Assembly (NCBI RefSeq): GCF_900105205.1
Contig: NZ_FNSQ01000005.1
Coordinates: 3,224,001-3,288,000, forward strand
Direction of reading: 5' to 3'
Length of the DNA stretch: 64,000 nucleotides
DNA from: Microbacterium hydrocarbonoxydans
GTDB lineage: Bacteria; Actinomycetota; Actinomycetes; Actinomycetales; Microbacteriaceae
Numbering within the stretch: the first letter of the stretch is position 1; every line of letters starts with the position of its first letter. Below, one piece after another: positions 45,201-56,316 of the stretch. Under the pieces are notes generated by a model that saw only the letters and a list, made by a program, of their open reading frames with translations, searched no databases and was not told the origin of the DNA. Made by a program: the position numbers and the translations under genes.

Positions 45201-48200
45201 TCGTTGGGCGCCTGCACCAGAACGCGGTCTCCGGACACACGCGCGGTCAGGTTCTCGGGGACCTCGAGTCCGTCGTTCTTCTCGCTGACGAGGACGATCT
45301 TGTCGCCCTCCGGGTCGGAGTCGTTGGCGAGCACCGGCACGGCGATCTCACGGCCGGGACGCACGACGACGGCATCCTTCACCGCGTACGGCGGCTGGTT
45401 GATCTCCTCGGCGGGGGCGATGCCGACGCGGATCGTGGCGATGCCCTCCTTTCCGAGACGGTCGCGCACGCGGTACTTGAATGTGTCGACGCCTGCCGAC
45501 TCGTCGAACGCCTCGTACGTGAAGTAGTTCGCGCCGGTCTCGACGATCCGCCCCTTGGTCGGGCTGGAGGCGATGTCGAGCAGTTCGACGGAGTCGCCGT
45601 CCGAGTCGATGCCGTCGAGCGGCACCGCGATGCTGACCTCGGTGCCGGCCAGTGCTCGCGAGACGATGTCCTGCGGGCGCGGTGCGGCGTTGGTCTTCTC
45701 GTCGATCGGCATGACCTGGATCGTGACGTACCCGGCGGCCTTCTGCTGGCGCGAGTCGACGGCCTCGTAGGTGAGGTAGACGGTCTTCGCCTCGGGACCG
45801 GCCTTGAAGCGGACGAGGTCCTGGGAGACGAACGCCTCGCCGTCCTCGGGCTCCGGCGCCTCGACGAGTTCGGGCACCACGTGCAGGACGTCGTCGTTGG
45901 GGTGCGTGTCGTTGTCGAGCACGGGGATCGACACGACGTCGTTCGCACGGACGTACACGGTGTCAGGGTTCGCCACGGGCGGCATGATCTTGTCGGGCGC
46001 GGGGATCGGGATCACGACGACCTCGCCCTCGGCGGACTTCGAGCCGTTCGAGATGCGGTACTTGATGCGCACCTGGTCCTTGAGGGCACCCTGGTCGGTG
46101 ATGCGCAGCGTCTCGTGGTTGATGACCGAGACCGAGACGCCCGAGTTGGGTTCGAGGCTCACCGACTGGACGACGAGGATGCCGCCGGCGGGGTCCATGT
46201 CGTTGGCGAGGACTCCCACGAGCACGTCGCCGCTGCTGGGCAGCAGCGCGACGTCGCGCACGGCGACGGGCGGCAGGTCCGTCTCACTGGCTTCCTGGAC
46301 GTCGACGCGGACGAGTCCCTGCGCGTTCTTCGGACCCGCGGTGGCGAGGTACTGCACGTAGTAGGTGCCAGGCGCTTCCGCCGTGAAGGTGAACGTCTTG
46401 TTCGTGTAGTCCGGCGAGACGGTCGCCCCGGGGACCTCGTCGACGTTGCCGAGACGCAGCGATTCGCGTCCGGAGCTGGTGTCGTTCGTGAGCGGTGCGA
46501 CCGTGACCTGCTCGCCGACGCGGGTGATGACGTGGTCGGCGTTGGTCTTCGGATCCGTGGATCCGGCGGGCCTCACGTCGAGCGTGATGGTGCCGACGTA
46601 GGTCTCGCCGAAGCCGTCGGCGATCGTGATCCCGACCTCCTTGCGGCCCTGCAGGCTCGCGGTGGCCTTGTAGGTGATCTGTCCGTCCGTGCTGAAGTCG
46701 ACCTCGTCGCCCGGTGCGGGCTCGACGCCCTTGAGGTAGATGTCGTCGCCGTCGGGGTCGATGAAGTCGGGGAGCACGTTGTACGAGATCGTGCCGCCCG
46801 ATTCGACGGTGAGCACCGTGTTGCGCTTGGGAACCGGGGCGTTGTGCACGTCGAAATCGTGCACGCTGAGCGTGACGGTCGCGGTGTCCTTGCCCTTTCG
46901 CCCGTCGTTCGCCTCGTACTGGAACGTGGTCGAGCCGGTGGCCTTCTCGTCGACGGCGATCTGCAGCGAGCCGCCGTTCTGGATGGGCTGCACCGTGCCA
47001 ATGGACGGCTGCTTCTCGGCGAGGGCGGCGACGAGCACGTCTCCGTCTGGGTCGTTGTCGTTGTCGAGCACGGGGAGCAGCGTCGATGCGCCGGGGCGCA
47101 CGCCGAAGTCGTCGTCCTCGGCGATCGGCGGAGTGTTCTCCTCCTTGCGGTCCGGAAGGGTCGTCTCCACCGTCTCCTCGGTCGAGTCGTCCTCGTTCTC
47201 GGTCTCGCCCTCCGGAGGGGTGAGGTCGTTCCAGTTGTCGACGCGCTGCAGGCTCTCGTTCGCCATCCAGGCGGCGCCGCCGACGGCGTCGTTGAGGATG
47301 ATGACGTCGCGGTTGACGCGGAAGGTGAGTCCCTTGGAGTCCTCGGCCCCTTCGATCCGCTCGTTGACGTCGTTGCCCTCACCGGGACATTCGCGCAGGA
47401 ACACCGCGGAACCCGCCCAGGCGGCGTAGGTGCAGCCGCGCAGCGAGACGGGCGCTGCAGGAGCGCCGTTGCCGCCCACGTCGGTGACGACGGCTTCGCT
47501 GCCGTCGAGGGGCACGGTGACCAGGGCGGAGTTCGTCGCGAGCGCGACGGCATCGGTCGTGGCGGATGCGGGCTGCAGCACGGCGTCCGCCGCATCCTTG
47601 ATCTCGGTGCGGAAGCCGCCGGGAGTGGTCACGACGCCGGCTGCGGCGTCGAGGACGACCGGGGTGCGACCGACGGCGGTGATGCGGGGGGTCTCGGAGT
47701 CGTCGATGTCGCCGACGGAGGCGCTGGACGACTCGAGGGCTTCGCCTTCGTTGTCGACGGGAACGGTGACGACCTCGCCGCGTTCGGATGAGACACCGAA
47801 GACGGTTCCGTCTTCTGCGACGGTGACGTCGGCGTTCGCGCCGAGCTCGGCGACGGGCTCTGCCGCCTCGATCTTGAAGCCGGCGATGCCCTTGACCGGG
47901 AGGACCCAGAGGTCGCCCGACTTCTGGTCGAGGATGGCGGCGGTCTGATGTCCGAGGGCGACCTTGGCCGTCGAGGGGATGCGCGCGCTGTCGCCGAGGG
48001 AGACGCGGGATGGATCGATCGCGGTGACCGTCGACGCGCTCGAGTCGGTGACGAGGATGTTGGTCTCGTCCTGGAGGATGTCGAAGTTCTCGCCGATGGT
48101 GCGCAGGCCGCCGTCGAGCACGGTGGACTCGTGGTTGAAGTGGCCGACGAGCAGGCTGGAGGTCTTGGTGATCCAGACGCCGCCGTCGTTCAGATCGACC

Positions 48201-48322
48201 TTGGTGGTGGGGAATCCGTCATACGTGAAGGCCATGGTGGTGAGGGCGACGACTCCCACCGTCACCCCTGCCGCCGAGGCCAATGTCTTCGGTCTCGCAC
48301 GCATCCATGACAACGCCTTCAT
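42257..48322 (-). CDS. Giant membrane-anchored surface protein with Ig-like and FN3 repeats
   Basis: 2021 residues. An N-terminal membrane anchor (about 14-33, SAAGVTVGVVALTTMAFTYD) places the rest outside. Residues about 40-390 are beta-rich and may form a propeller. Residues about 397-1460 contain about 11 cadherin/Big-like repeats marked by VLANDxDPxGD-type sequences that often bind calcium. Residues about 1464-1925 have five FN3-like modules, and a Cys-containing domain of about 90 residues ends the protein. It corresponds to the Fn3 gene of PFNA clusters. The ATG at 48320-48322 is chosen over 48349 because a GGGGGG site precedes it. It leads the long operon. Confidence 0.92.
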   Translation of the reverse strand: MKALSWMRARPKTLASAAGVTVGVVALTTMAFTYDGFPTTKVDLNDGGVWITKTSSLLVGHFNHESTVLDGGLRTIGENFDILQDETNILVTDSSASTVTAIDPSRVSLGDSARIPSTAKVALGHQTAAILDQKSGDLWVLPVKGIAGFKIEAAEPVAELGANADVTVAEDGTVFGVSSERGEVVTVPVDNEGEALESSSASVGDIDDSETPRITAVGRTPVVLDAAAGVVTTPGGFRTEIKDAADAVLQPASATTDAVALATNSALVTVPLDGSEAVVTDVGGNGAPAAPVSLRGCTYAAWAGSAVFLRECPGEGNDVNERIEGAEDSKGLTFRVNRDVIILNDAVGGAAWMANESLQRVDNWNDLTPPEGETENEDDSTEETVETTLPDRKEENTPPIAEDDDFGVRPGASTLLPVLDNDNDPDGDVLVAALAEKQPSIGTVQPIQNGGSLQIAVDEKATGSTTFQYEANDGRKGKDTATVTLSVHDFDVHNAPVPKRNTVLTVESGGTISYNVLPDFIDPDGDDIYLKGVEPAPGDEVDFSTDGQITYKATASLQGRKEVGITIADGFGETYVGTITLDVRPAGSTDPKTNADHVITRVGEQVTVAPLTNDTSSGRESLRLGNVDEVPGATVSPDYTNKTFTFTAEAPGTYYVQYLATAGPKNAQGLVRVDVQEASETDLPPVAVRDVALLPSSGDVLVGVLANDMDPAGGILVVQSVSLEPNSGVSVSVINHETLRITDQGALKDQVRIKYRISNGSKSAEGEVVVIPIPAPDKIMPPVANPDTVYVRANDVVSIPVLDNDTHPNDDVLHVVPELVEAPEPEDGEAFVSQDLVRFKAGPEAKTVYLTYEAVDSRQQKAAGYVTIQVMPIDEKTNAAPRPQDIVSRALAGTEVSIAVPLDGIDSDGDSVELLDIASSPTKGRIVETGANYFTYEAFDESAGVDTFKYRVRDRLGKEGIATIRVGIAPAEEINQPPYAVKDAVVVRPGREIAVPVLANDSDPEGDKIVLVSEKNDGLEVPENLTARVSGDRVLVQAPNESLETSLQYTIRDARGATSTATLQVTVDENVPLQAPVARDDRVRPEDLKDGTLTADVPILKNDEDPDGTTDALEVTLGDGATALDNGSVRVTVEEEQQLIRYTLTDRDGLEASAFIFVPAISGLRPMVDLTKPVEVISGETKVLPLSEYVTVAGGGTARITEHAKVTAVYSDGSDLVQDAENLVYTSKAGYFGQDAITFEVTDGDGPDDPEGRKATLTIPIDVLPPDNQQPVFVNSQMQVAPGEDAVSLDLAALTTDPDPEDEGKHEFTFVDGDGDGVSAEVKGSELLVKASSDAKKGTAMTLNVRVTDGETEPVDGTVTVLVSASTRAMPTANTDTISEADQGKSVTVPVLANDYNPFPETPLKIVSQNVEAGMGTVTKKGDELVVTPAATFVGTMVVRYRIQDATKDVDREVNGQVVVTVQGVPDAPGAPVVTSVQDRTVVLSYSAPSNNGAEITKYTVKSVNGNAYSKECQSTTCTLDGLTNNVKYTFQVTATNRVGEGKPSAASGEARPDARPDTPNPPTLKFGDKSLTVNWTTPTTPGSPVQSYTLEISPAPPSGVAQKEVTGNSIVWEGLENGSNYQVRVQAHNLAPEPSSWSNWSASEIPAGPPMAPGAPTTTELAPVGNQAQMQVNWQPPNSNGDAIASYTLEVYEGSSLVRTMTPGAGATSQAVTVPTSETPYTYRIRAQNKAGWGEWSGMSAPRRGVVAPGAPTSLAAAPHDRYVDVTYNPGSRNGAREGEISYQYTLNGGGSWQTLSGNRIGGLTNGTTYNIRVRAVASVDGGTYAGAASNQATAVPYGPPSTPVARADNLGTQVKLSWNSNGTGNGRAIQTTQIDIGNGWQTVSQQSGERIVGNGYQQTHSIRVRAQDSAGQWTPVASASARTSDPPAEVLKTGKGASGSWPGECDTPTCAYVTLKVENFRSPGTYTLRCDDGGRFGNSRRAVPENGTVQLGCFYGNPGRSIRVYIVELNRYADALVWY

Positions 48323-48392
48323 GCCCGGTTCCCCCCCAGGGTCGTCCACTCACAGACTCTCAGCCGTCGCACAGAAGATGCACGGCACACCC

Positions 48393-48443
48393 GTACATCC
48401 TAACCGGCCGGAATACCGGCCACGATGGGGAGAACTGCCCACA
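48393..48443 (-). promoter_or_regulatory. Palindromic operator and -10 region of the FN3/PFNA operon
   Basis: GATGGGGAGAACT-GCCCACA (48424-48443) matches 17 of 20 bases of the element before the WXG100 operon. On the minus strand GTTAGGATGTAC (48393-48404) contains a TAGGAT -10 box, 71 bases before the ATG. Spacing between the two parts is 19 bases here and 20 in the other operon. Confidence 0.6.
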
Positions 48444-48459
48444 CCGCGGCGGACTCCCA

Positions 48460-49034
48460 TCAGCCTGCTGCTGTGGCCCTCCAGCATCCTTCGACGTGGT
48501 CGTCGACCATTCCTGCCGACTGCATGAGGGCGTACATCGTGGTGGGTCCGACGAAGCGGAATCCGCGGCGGCGGAGCTCTTTGCTCATGGCGGTGGATTC
48601 GGGCGTGACCGCCGGCACTTCGGCGAACGACGCCGGCCTGTCTCGACGGGCCGGGGCGAACGACCACATCAGGGTGTCGAGCTCTCCCTGCGCCATCCCG
48701 CGGACGATGCGCGCGTTGCCGATCGTGGCCTCGATCTTGGCGCGATTGCGGATGATTCCGGGGTCGAGCATGAGGCGTTCGACGTCGGCTTCATCGAACT
48801 CGGCGACCGTCTCGGGGCTGAATCCGGCGAAGACCTCCCGGAAGTGCGGGCGCTTGCGGAGGATGGTGATCCACGACAGCCCTGCCTGGAAGCCTTCGAG
48901 CGCCATCTTCTCGAACAGGGCACGGTCTCCGCGCAGGGGCGTCCCCCATTCCTCGTCGTGATATCGCCGGTACTCGGCGTCGTCGCCGACCCACGCACAG
49001 CGCGCACGGTCGTCGGGGCCTGCGATCAGAGAGG

Positions 49035-49038
<4 letters not shown>
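48460..49038 (-). CDS. tag: DNA-3-methyladenine glycosylase I
   Basis: 192 residues. It removes 3-methyladenine from alkylated DNA. The Tag fold is shown by CAWVGDDAEYRRYHDEEWG near the N-terminus and by the C-terminal zinc ligands in VDDHVEGCW, with WITILRKRPHFREVFAGF between. The ATG overlaps the stop of the DUF222/HNH gene by four bases, an unexpected coupling that may be accidental. Confidence 0.95.
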
Positions 49039-50813
<1,775 letters not shown>

Positions 50814-50915
50814 ACCCGCCAGTCAACCCCACCCCACCGACATTTGACCCCCGAAACCACCCCCCAGAACCCCAGATCAGACCCCGTATTCCAATCTCCC
50901 GGCATAGCACGGAAG

Positions 50916-51378
50916 AGCTGCGGGAAAGACGGGCAGAAGGACCCGAGAGGAGAGCAAGAAGTGGTCGAACGAGAACACCCCGAGAACCTTGAGAACTGAG
51001 AGCGGGACGCCGAGAGCCGAGCGTGAAAGCGGGCGACCGCGAGCTGCAACCCGAAAGCGGGAGACCGAGAGCCGAGCACGCAAGCCCGAGAGCCGAGAGC
51101 CGAGCGCCGAGAGCCGGAGACTCAGAGGCCCGACCAGAACAGAGAAGGAGGGAGAGAAGAGAGAACGAGAGGGTGAACGGCGAAAGAACGAGAGGGTGAA
51201 ACGTCGACAGAACGAGCGGGTGAACGGGGAGAGGACGAAGTAGAGAGGACGGACCAGAGCAGAACGGACCGACAGAAGAAGGCACCGAACGCGTCGAGAG
51301 CGTGCGAGAAGAAGAACGAGAGAGCGCGAGAAGAGAACGAACGAGAGAAGAGAACGAACGAGAGAAGAGGCGCCGAGA
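50916..51378 (+). repeat. Purine-rich degenerate tandem-repeat block without a gene
   Basis: Bases 50814-51382 hold no convincing gene. On the plus strand the sequence is dominated by G and A. It includes three copies of a 23-24-base unit starting GAACGAGAGGGTGAA near 51163, 51186 and 51210, and about 2.5 copies of a 17-base unit with GAGAAGAGAACGAAC at 51328, 51345 and 51362. Repeated GAGAGCCGAGC words fill 51000-51120. Reading frames crossing it on either strand have repeat-driven, biased composition, so I do not call them. Confidence 0.75.
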
Positions 51379-51382
51379 ACCT

Positions 51383-51754
51383 TTACCCCGACCGTCGGGT
51401 CAACCACTCCAGAGCAGCGGCCGGGTCGCTCATCACCGACGCGACCGCGGACTTCTTCTCCGACATCGCCACGGTGATCGGACGGTAGGCGACCGCGCGA
51501 TCGGCGACAGCCGCCCCATCGCCGCCCGTCACTCCATCCGCGACGGCCACTCCATCGGAGTATCCCCGCTCGATCCCGAACCGCACCCTGCACGACCCGC
51601 GTCGGAGGACGAGCTGCCACACGTCCATCTGCACCGGGCCGAAGAAGTCGTGCACCGACCATCCGGCCTGCATCAGTTCGCGCGCCAACCAGGCCGCCGC
51701 AGCGTCACGCGCCGACAGGCGGGTGAGGAACTCGGCGACCTCGGTTTCGCCCAC
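51383..51754 (-). CDS. Hypothetical protein
   Basis: 123 residues, soluble, no family recognised. It starts at GTG (51752-51754) with GGGAGC seven bases before it. The composition is like ordinary genes (AWLARELMQAGWSVHDFFGPVQMDVWQLVLRR) in contrast to the repeat block that begins right after its stop. The preceding alcohol dehydrogenase is on the same strand. Confidence 0.6.
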   Translation of the reverse strand: MGETEVAEFLTRLSARDAAAAWLARELMQAGWSVHDFFGPVQMDVWQLVLRRGSCRVRFGIERGYSDGVAVADGVTGGDGAAVADRAVAYRPITVAMSEKKSAVASVMSDPAAALEWLTRRSG

Positions 51755-51786
51755 GACAACGCTCCCAGCCGACCAGCCAGTCCGAC

Positions 51787-52833
51787 TCAGCCCGCGAACG
51801 TCGCGGCGTCGATCACGAAGCGGTAGCGGACATCGGATGCGAGCACGCGCTCGTACGCCTCGTTGATCTGCTCGGCGCTGATCACCTCGATCTCCGCGGC
51901 GATGCCGTGCTCGGCGCAGAAGTCGAGCATCTCCTGCGTCTCGCGGATGCCGCCGATGTTCGACCCTGCGAGCGACCGCCGTCCGCCGATGAGCGACCCG
52001 ACGGTCACCTCCAGCGGCTCTGCGGGAGCACCGACGCAGACCATCGAGCCGCCCACGTCGAGCAGCCCGAGGTAGGAGCGCAGGTCGACGACCGCGCTGA
52101 CGGTGTTCAGGATGACGTCGAACGAGCTGCGCAGCGAGCGGAACGTCTCGGGGTCGCTCGTCGCGAAGTAGTGGTCTGCACCGAGGCGCAGGCCATCATC
52201 CTTCTTGTTCAGCGTCTGCGAGAGCACGGTGACCTCGGCGCCGAGGGCGTGCGCGATCTGCACTCCCATGTGGCCGAGCCCGCCCAGTCCCACCACGGCG
52301 ACTCTGCTGCCAGGGCCGACATTCCAGTGGCGAAGCGGCGAGTACGTCGTGATGCCGGCGCACAGCAGCGGCGCTGCGACATCCAGTTCCAGTGCATCAG
52401 GGATGCGGACGACGAACGACTCCGTGACGACGACCTGCTCGGAGTATCCGCCCTGCGTGATGGTGCCGTCGCGGTCGGCGCTGCCGTAGGTGAAGACCGC
52501 GCCGTTCGAGCAGAACTGCTCATCGCCGCGCAGGCAGTTGCGGCATTCTCCGCACGAGTTCACCAGGCAGCCGACGCCGACGCGGTCGCCCACGGCGTGC
52601 TTCGTGACGTCGCTCCCGACCGCGGCAACGGTGCCTGCGATCTCATGCCCCGGCGCGAGCGGATAGCTCTGCAGACCCCAATCACCGCGAACCGTGTGGA
52701 TGTCGGAGTGGCAGATGCCGGCGAAGGCGATGTCGATCAGCACATCGTGCGGGCCGAGCTCGCGACGTTCGATGACGGTCTTCTCGAGCGGTGCGGCTTC
52801 GCTCGGTGCGGCATAGGCATTGACGCGGGTCAT
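51787..52833 (-). CDS. Zinc-dependent NAD(P) alcohol dehydrogenase
   Basis: 348 residues of the medium-chain dehydrogenase/reductase family, cinnamyl-alcohol or YahK/AdhA-like. The catalytic zinc site is shown by GICHSDIH and PGHEIAG; the structural zinc by [15 protein letters not shown]; the cofactor loop is [13 protein letters not shown]. Substrates are broad aldehydes and alcohols. The ATG at 52831-52833 has GAGGAG upstream; the longer frame is not supported. It is divergent from the membrane protein at 52962. Confidence 0.92.
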   Translation of the reverse strand: MTRVNAYAAPSEAAPLEKTVIERRELGPHDVLIDIAFAGICHSDIHTVRGDWGLQSYPLAPGHEIAGTVAAVGSDVTKHAVGDRVGVGCLVNSCGECRNCLRGDEQFCSNGAVFTYGSADRDGTITQGGYSEQVVVTESFVVRIPDALELDVAAPLLCAGITTYSPLRHWNVGPGSRVAVVGLGGLGHMGVQIAHALGAEVTVLSQTLNKKDDGLRLGADHYFATSDPETFRSLRSSFDVILNTVSAVVDLRSYLGLLDVGGSMVCVGAPAEPLEVTVGSLIGGRRSLAGSNIGGIRETQEMLDFCAEHGIAAEIEVISAEQINEAYERVLASDVRYRFVIDAATFAG

Positions 52834-52961
52834 CGCAGACTCCTCGATGTGGTGGGGTGCGGCTCGGTCCGGATGAGCCAGATCGAGACTACTCGCGCCA
52901 CCCTGGTGCCGCGCTGCACAGGGTCGGTACGGTGGGGCTACGACTCCGGAGGGGAAGTCCC

Positions 52962-53978
52962 ATGCGCCGTTCATCCGTGCCCGCCCGCCTGCTGACCATC
53001 GTGATCGCACTCGTGATCACGCCCATCGCCCTCGTCCTTCTGTCGATGGGCGGGATGACGATGAACCGCTCGTTCTTCGAGTTCGGGTTCGACGGGGACA
53101 TCGGTCGTCTCGTCGGCCCGCTGCTGCTGCAGTCGCTGGCCGTGGTGCTGCTGGCCCTCGTGGTCCTCTCCGGCATCTGGAGCTCGGCCGGCCTGATCGT
53201 CGTCGGCGTCTTCGCGCTCCTCCCTCTGATCGCCGCGATCGTGCCCGGCACGCTCCCCCTCGTGTTTCGGGCGGTCCCGCAGGAATGGGGCGACGGATTG
53301 GTCTACGGCATCCCACTCGCTGTCCTCACGGCGCTCGGCGCGATGGGCCTGGCCCTCTTTCTCGTCCGTCGCGATCCACGCCCGCGAGGCGTCGCCCTCA
53401 GTGTCATCGGGATCGTCGCGGCGCCCGTGCTGCTCGGCGCTGGCGCGTGGGCGCTCGCCTGGGGAACCGCGGAGGGGATGCTGTTCGCCCTGCAGCGCTT
53501 CCAGTTCGACCCGCGACCGGATGCCGTAGCGGCGGTCCTCGCCGGCATCCTGCTCGTGTTCGCCGGCGTCCTCGTGTCGCGCTGGTCGCCGTTCGCCCTC
53601 ATCCTGCCGGCCCTCGTCCTGCTCGTGGGCAGTCTGCTGATGCTGGTCGCGCCCGAGTGGGCGAGCCGCGTGCTGTTCGCGCTGCCTCGAGGGGTGAACA
53701 CGGTGATCCCCAGCCAGCTGCTCTACGGTGCCGCGGCGGCAGCGGGGATCCTGTACCTCGCCTTCACCGCCGTGCTGCTGCGGGTGCGGTCGCAGGCTCG
53801 GCTGAGCGGGACCGAAGACCCGCACGCGCCGGGCGCGGCAGCGCCGTACCCCTACCCGCCCGCGCAGCACCCGGGAGCCGAGGCCACGTATCCGCCCGCG
53901 CCGTATCCGGGGGCACAGGCCCCGTACCCGCCAGCGCAGTACCCGCCTGCACCGCACCCTCCTCAGCCCGGGCCCTGA
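52962..53978 (+). CDS. Multi-pass membrane protein with a Pro/Tyr-rich tail
   Basis: 338 residues, about seven or eight membrane helices and a cytoplasmic C-terminal tail with repeated [19 protein letters not shown]. No family recognised. The ATG at 52962 follows a good GGAGGGGAAG site. It is bounded downstream by a hairpin terminator. Confidence 0.75.
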   Translation: MRRSSVPARLLTIVIALVITPIALVLLSMGGMTMNRSFFEFGFDGDIGRLVGPLLLQSLAVVLLALVVLSGIWSSAGLIVVGVFALLPLIAAIVPGTLPLVFRAVPQEWGDGLVYGIPLAVLTALGAMGLALFLVRRDPRPRGVALSVIGIVAAPVLLGAGAWALAWGTAEGMLFALQRFQFDPRPDAVAAVLAGILLVFAGVLVSRWSPFALILPALVLLVGSLLMLVAPEWASRVLFALPRGVNTVIPSQLLYGAAAAAGILYLAFTAVLLRVRSQARLSGTEDPHAPGAAAPYPYPPAQHPGAEATYPPAPYPGAQAPYPPAQYPPAPHPPQPGP

Positions 53979-54003
53979 CTCCCCGGGTCGACACCCCACG
54001 CAC

Positions 54004-54040
54004 GAGACCGGCCGGGATCGCAGGGATCCTGGCCGGTCTC
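54004..54040. terminator. Hairpin terminator between convergent genes
   Basis: Perfect ten-base arms GAGACCGGCC (54004-54013) and GGCCGGTCTC (54031-54040) with a 17-base loop that can itself pair. It lies between the stops of the membrane protein gene and the acyl-CoA oxidase gene and can serve both. GGTCGCTC tandem units follow. Confidence 0.75.
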
Positions 54041-54090
54041 GGTCGCTCGGTCGCTCGGTCGCTCGATCAGCGCTGCGTCAGCGCCCGCCG

Positions 54091-56160
54091 TCAGCGCTTC
54101 GCGTTCTTCTTCAGCGCCTTCTCCTGCACGGGAGCGTCGCCGGAGGCCGCGAGCGCCGCGTAGTACTCGCGGGCTTCGTCCTGCCGCTCGCGCTCCGCGC
54201 CGGAAGCGATCGGTGCGCGCACGTGCTCCGGCTCGTAGCCGAACGCGTCGACGAGATCGAGGGCGTGGGGGCGGAGGCGCGCGCACAGGCGGTCGATGTA
54301 GCGTGAGACCGCCGCCGCACGCTGCGTCGACAGTCGGCCGTGGATCAGATGCCAGGCGAGGTGCTTCTCGATGAGCTGCAGACCGAAGAGGTCACGCAGC
54401 CAGGTGAGCACCTTCTTCGTGTCGGCATCGTCGATGCGGTGGACGGCATCGGTGAACGCCTCCCACTGCAGCAGCTCGCCGTGTGCGCGAGCCGCTTCGA
54501 TCAGCTCGGCCTGGTTCTCGTTGAACAGCCGCGCCCCGAGCGCCTTGTCCTTGCCGGCCGCACGCAGACGACCGGCGATGTCCGCGACCATCTGCTGCAC
54601 ACGCTCGGCGAGGAGCTGGTGCTGCTGCTCCTCGCGCAGCCCGTTCTCGACCGAACGCGCCACCTGGCCGAGGTCGACGACCGATTGGCCGAACTGACGC
54701 AGCCCGGCGCCGTGGAACACCTTGCCTGCCGTCATCCCGACGGCGAACTTCGCCAGCGCCGCGGCATCCTTGCCCGTGAACTGCTTGCCGTAGTCGGTGA
54801 GCAGACGCTTGCCGACGAGCTGGAGCAGCACGTTGTTGTCACCCTCGAAGGTGACGTAGATGTCGAGGTCGGCGCGGAGTCCGACGAGGCGGTTCTCGAA
54901 CATGAAGCCGGCACCGCCGCAGGCCTCGCGCGCCTCCTGGAGCGTGTCGAGCGCATGCCAGGTCGACAGCGGCTTGAGCGCGGCGGCCAGGGTCTCGAGG
55001 TCCTCGCGGTCGTCGGGGGTGTCGGTGCGGCCGGAGAACACTCCGTCGAACTTCTGCAGGAACTCGTCGTGCGCGAAGATCTGCGCGTAGGTGGTGGCGA
55101 GTCGGGGCAGCAGGCGGCGCTGGTGCTTGCCGTAGTCGAGCAGCACGACCTCCTGCCCATCGGCTCCGTCGAACTGGCGCCGCTGCGTGGCGTACGTGAT
55201 GGCGATCTTCAAGCCCAGAGCGGATGCCCAGGACGCAGCGCCGTCGAGCGAGACCCGACCCTGCACCAGAGTGCCGAGCATGGTGAAGAACCGGCGACCG
55301 GGGCTGTCGATCGCGCTCGAGTAGGTGCCGTCTGGGGCGACGTCACCGTACTTGTTGAGCAGGTTCGTACGCGGCACGCGGATGTGGTCGAAGCTGAGCC
55401 GGCCGTTGTCGATGCCGTTCAGGCCGCCCTTGAGTCCGTCGTCCTCACGACCGATTCCCGGAAGATCGACGCCGTCTTCTCCGCGAAGCGGCACGTAGAA
55501 GCAGTGCACGCCGTGGTTGACGCCGTTCGTGATGAGCTGCGCGAAGACGGTCGCCGCGATCCCGTGCAGCGCCGCGTTGCCGAGGTATTCCTTCGTCGCT
55601 CCGCGGAACGGGGTGTTGATGACGAACTCTTCGGTATCGGGGTCGTACGTCGCGGTCGTCCCGACCGCCGCCACGTCGGAGCCGTGTCCGATCTCCGTCA
55701 TCGCGAAGGCGCCGGGGATCGAGAGGTCCATCACGCCGGGGAGCCACTTCTCGTGGTGCTCGGTCGTGCCGAGCTGCAGGATGGCCGACCCGAACAGTCC
55801 CCACTGCACTCCGGACTTGATCTGCAGGCTGGGGTCGGCGACGACGAGCTCCTCGAACCCGGCGATGTTGCCGCCGTTGTTCTCCTCGCCGCCCAGCGAC
55901 TTCGGGAACGCGCGGTGCACGGCCTTGTTGTCGACGAGGAGGTGCAGCTGGCTGAGCACGCGCTCGCGGTGCTCGTCCTTGCCGAGCTCGTCCTTGCGCC
56001 AGAACGCCGAGTCCTTGATCATCTCGCGCGCCTCGCGGCGGGTGTCGGCCCACGTGCCCATGAGCAGATCGGTGACGCGGGCGATGTCGATCGACAGCTC
56101 GGCGTCGGTGCTGGCGGCGTGAGGGCGGGTCGTCTTCGGACGGACGGCGGCGTCGACCAT
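54091..56160 (-). CDS. Acyl-CoA oxidase/dehydrogenase family protein
   Basis: 689 residues, the size of acyl-CoA oxidases, larger than ordinary dehydrogenases. The N-terminal helical and middle beta domains have AMTEIGHGSDVAAV and FDHIRVPRTNLLNKYGDV; the C-terminal part has EACGGAGFMFENRLVGLR and TFEGDNNVLLQLV near the catalytic Glu. It catalyses the first step of fatty-acid beta-oxidation with FAD. The ATG at 56158-56160 is chosen; the longer frame has no family match. It is not in an obvious operon. Confidence 0.92.
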   Translation of the reverse strand: MVDAAVRPKTTRPHAASTDAELSIDIARVTDLLMGTWADTRREAREMIKDSAFWRKDELGKDEHRERVLSQLHLLVDNKAVHRAFPKSLGGEENNGGNIAGFEELVVADPSLQIKSGVQWGLFGSAILQLGTTEHHEKWLPGVMDLSIPGAFAMTEIGHGSDVAAVGTTATYDPDTEEFVINTPFRGATKEYLGNAALHGIAATVFAQLITNGVNHGVHCFYVPLRGEDGVDLPGIGREDDGLKGGLNGIDNGRLSFDHIRVPRTNLLNKYGDVAPDGTYSSAIDSPGRRFFTMLGTLVQGRVSLDGAASWASALGLKIAITYATQRRQFDGADGQEVVLLDYGKHQRRLLPRLATTYAQIFAHDEFLQKFDGVFSGRTDTPDDREDLETLAAALKPLSTWHALDTLQEAREACGGAGFMFENRLVGLRADLDIYVTFEGDNNVLLQLVGKRLLTDYGKQFTGKDAAALAKFAVGMTAGKVFHGAGLRQFGQSVVDLGQVARSVENGLREEQQHQLLAERVQQMVADIAGRLRAAGKDKALGARLFNENQAELIEAARAHGELLQWEAFTDAVHRIDDADTKKVLTWLRDLFGLQLIEKHLAWHLIHGRLSTQRAAAVSRYIDRLCARLRPHALDLVDAFGYEPEHVRAPIASGAERERQDEAREYYAALAASGDAPVQEKALKKNAKR

Positions 56161-56316
56161 GAGCGTTCCTCTCAGAGGGAAGTAGGGATGCCTCCATGGT
56201 AGGTCTGCCACAACCAGGAGCGAAGTGCCCTGTATCCATCCTCCAACGACGTCCCGGCACGAGTCCCCGCGGTGTTGTCGTCAGACCACAGTCCGCGCCT
56301 CACCACAGTCCGCCGG

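Noticed and set aside
42203..47791. Plus-strand open frames antisense to the giant FN3 gene
   Set aside because: They are mirror images of the biased codon use in the real gene and are Arg/Gly/Val rich with no domain.
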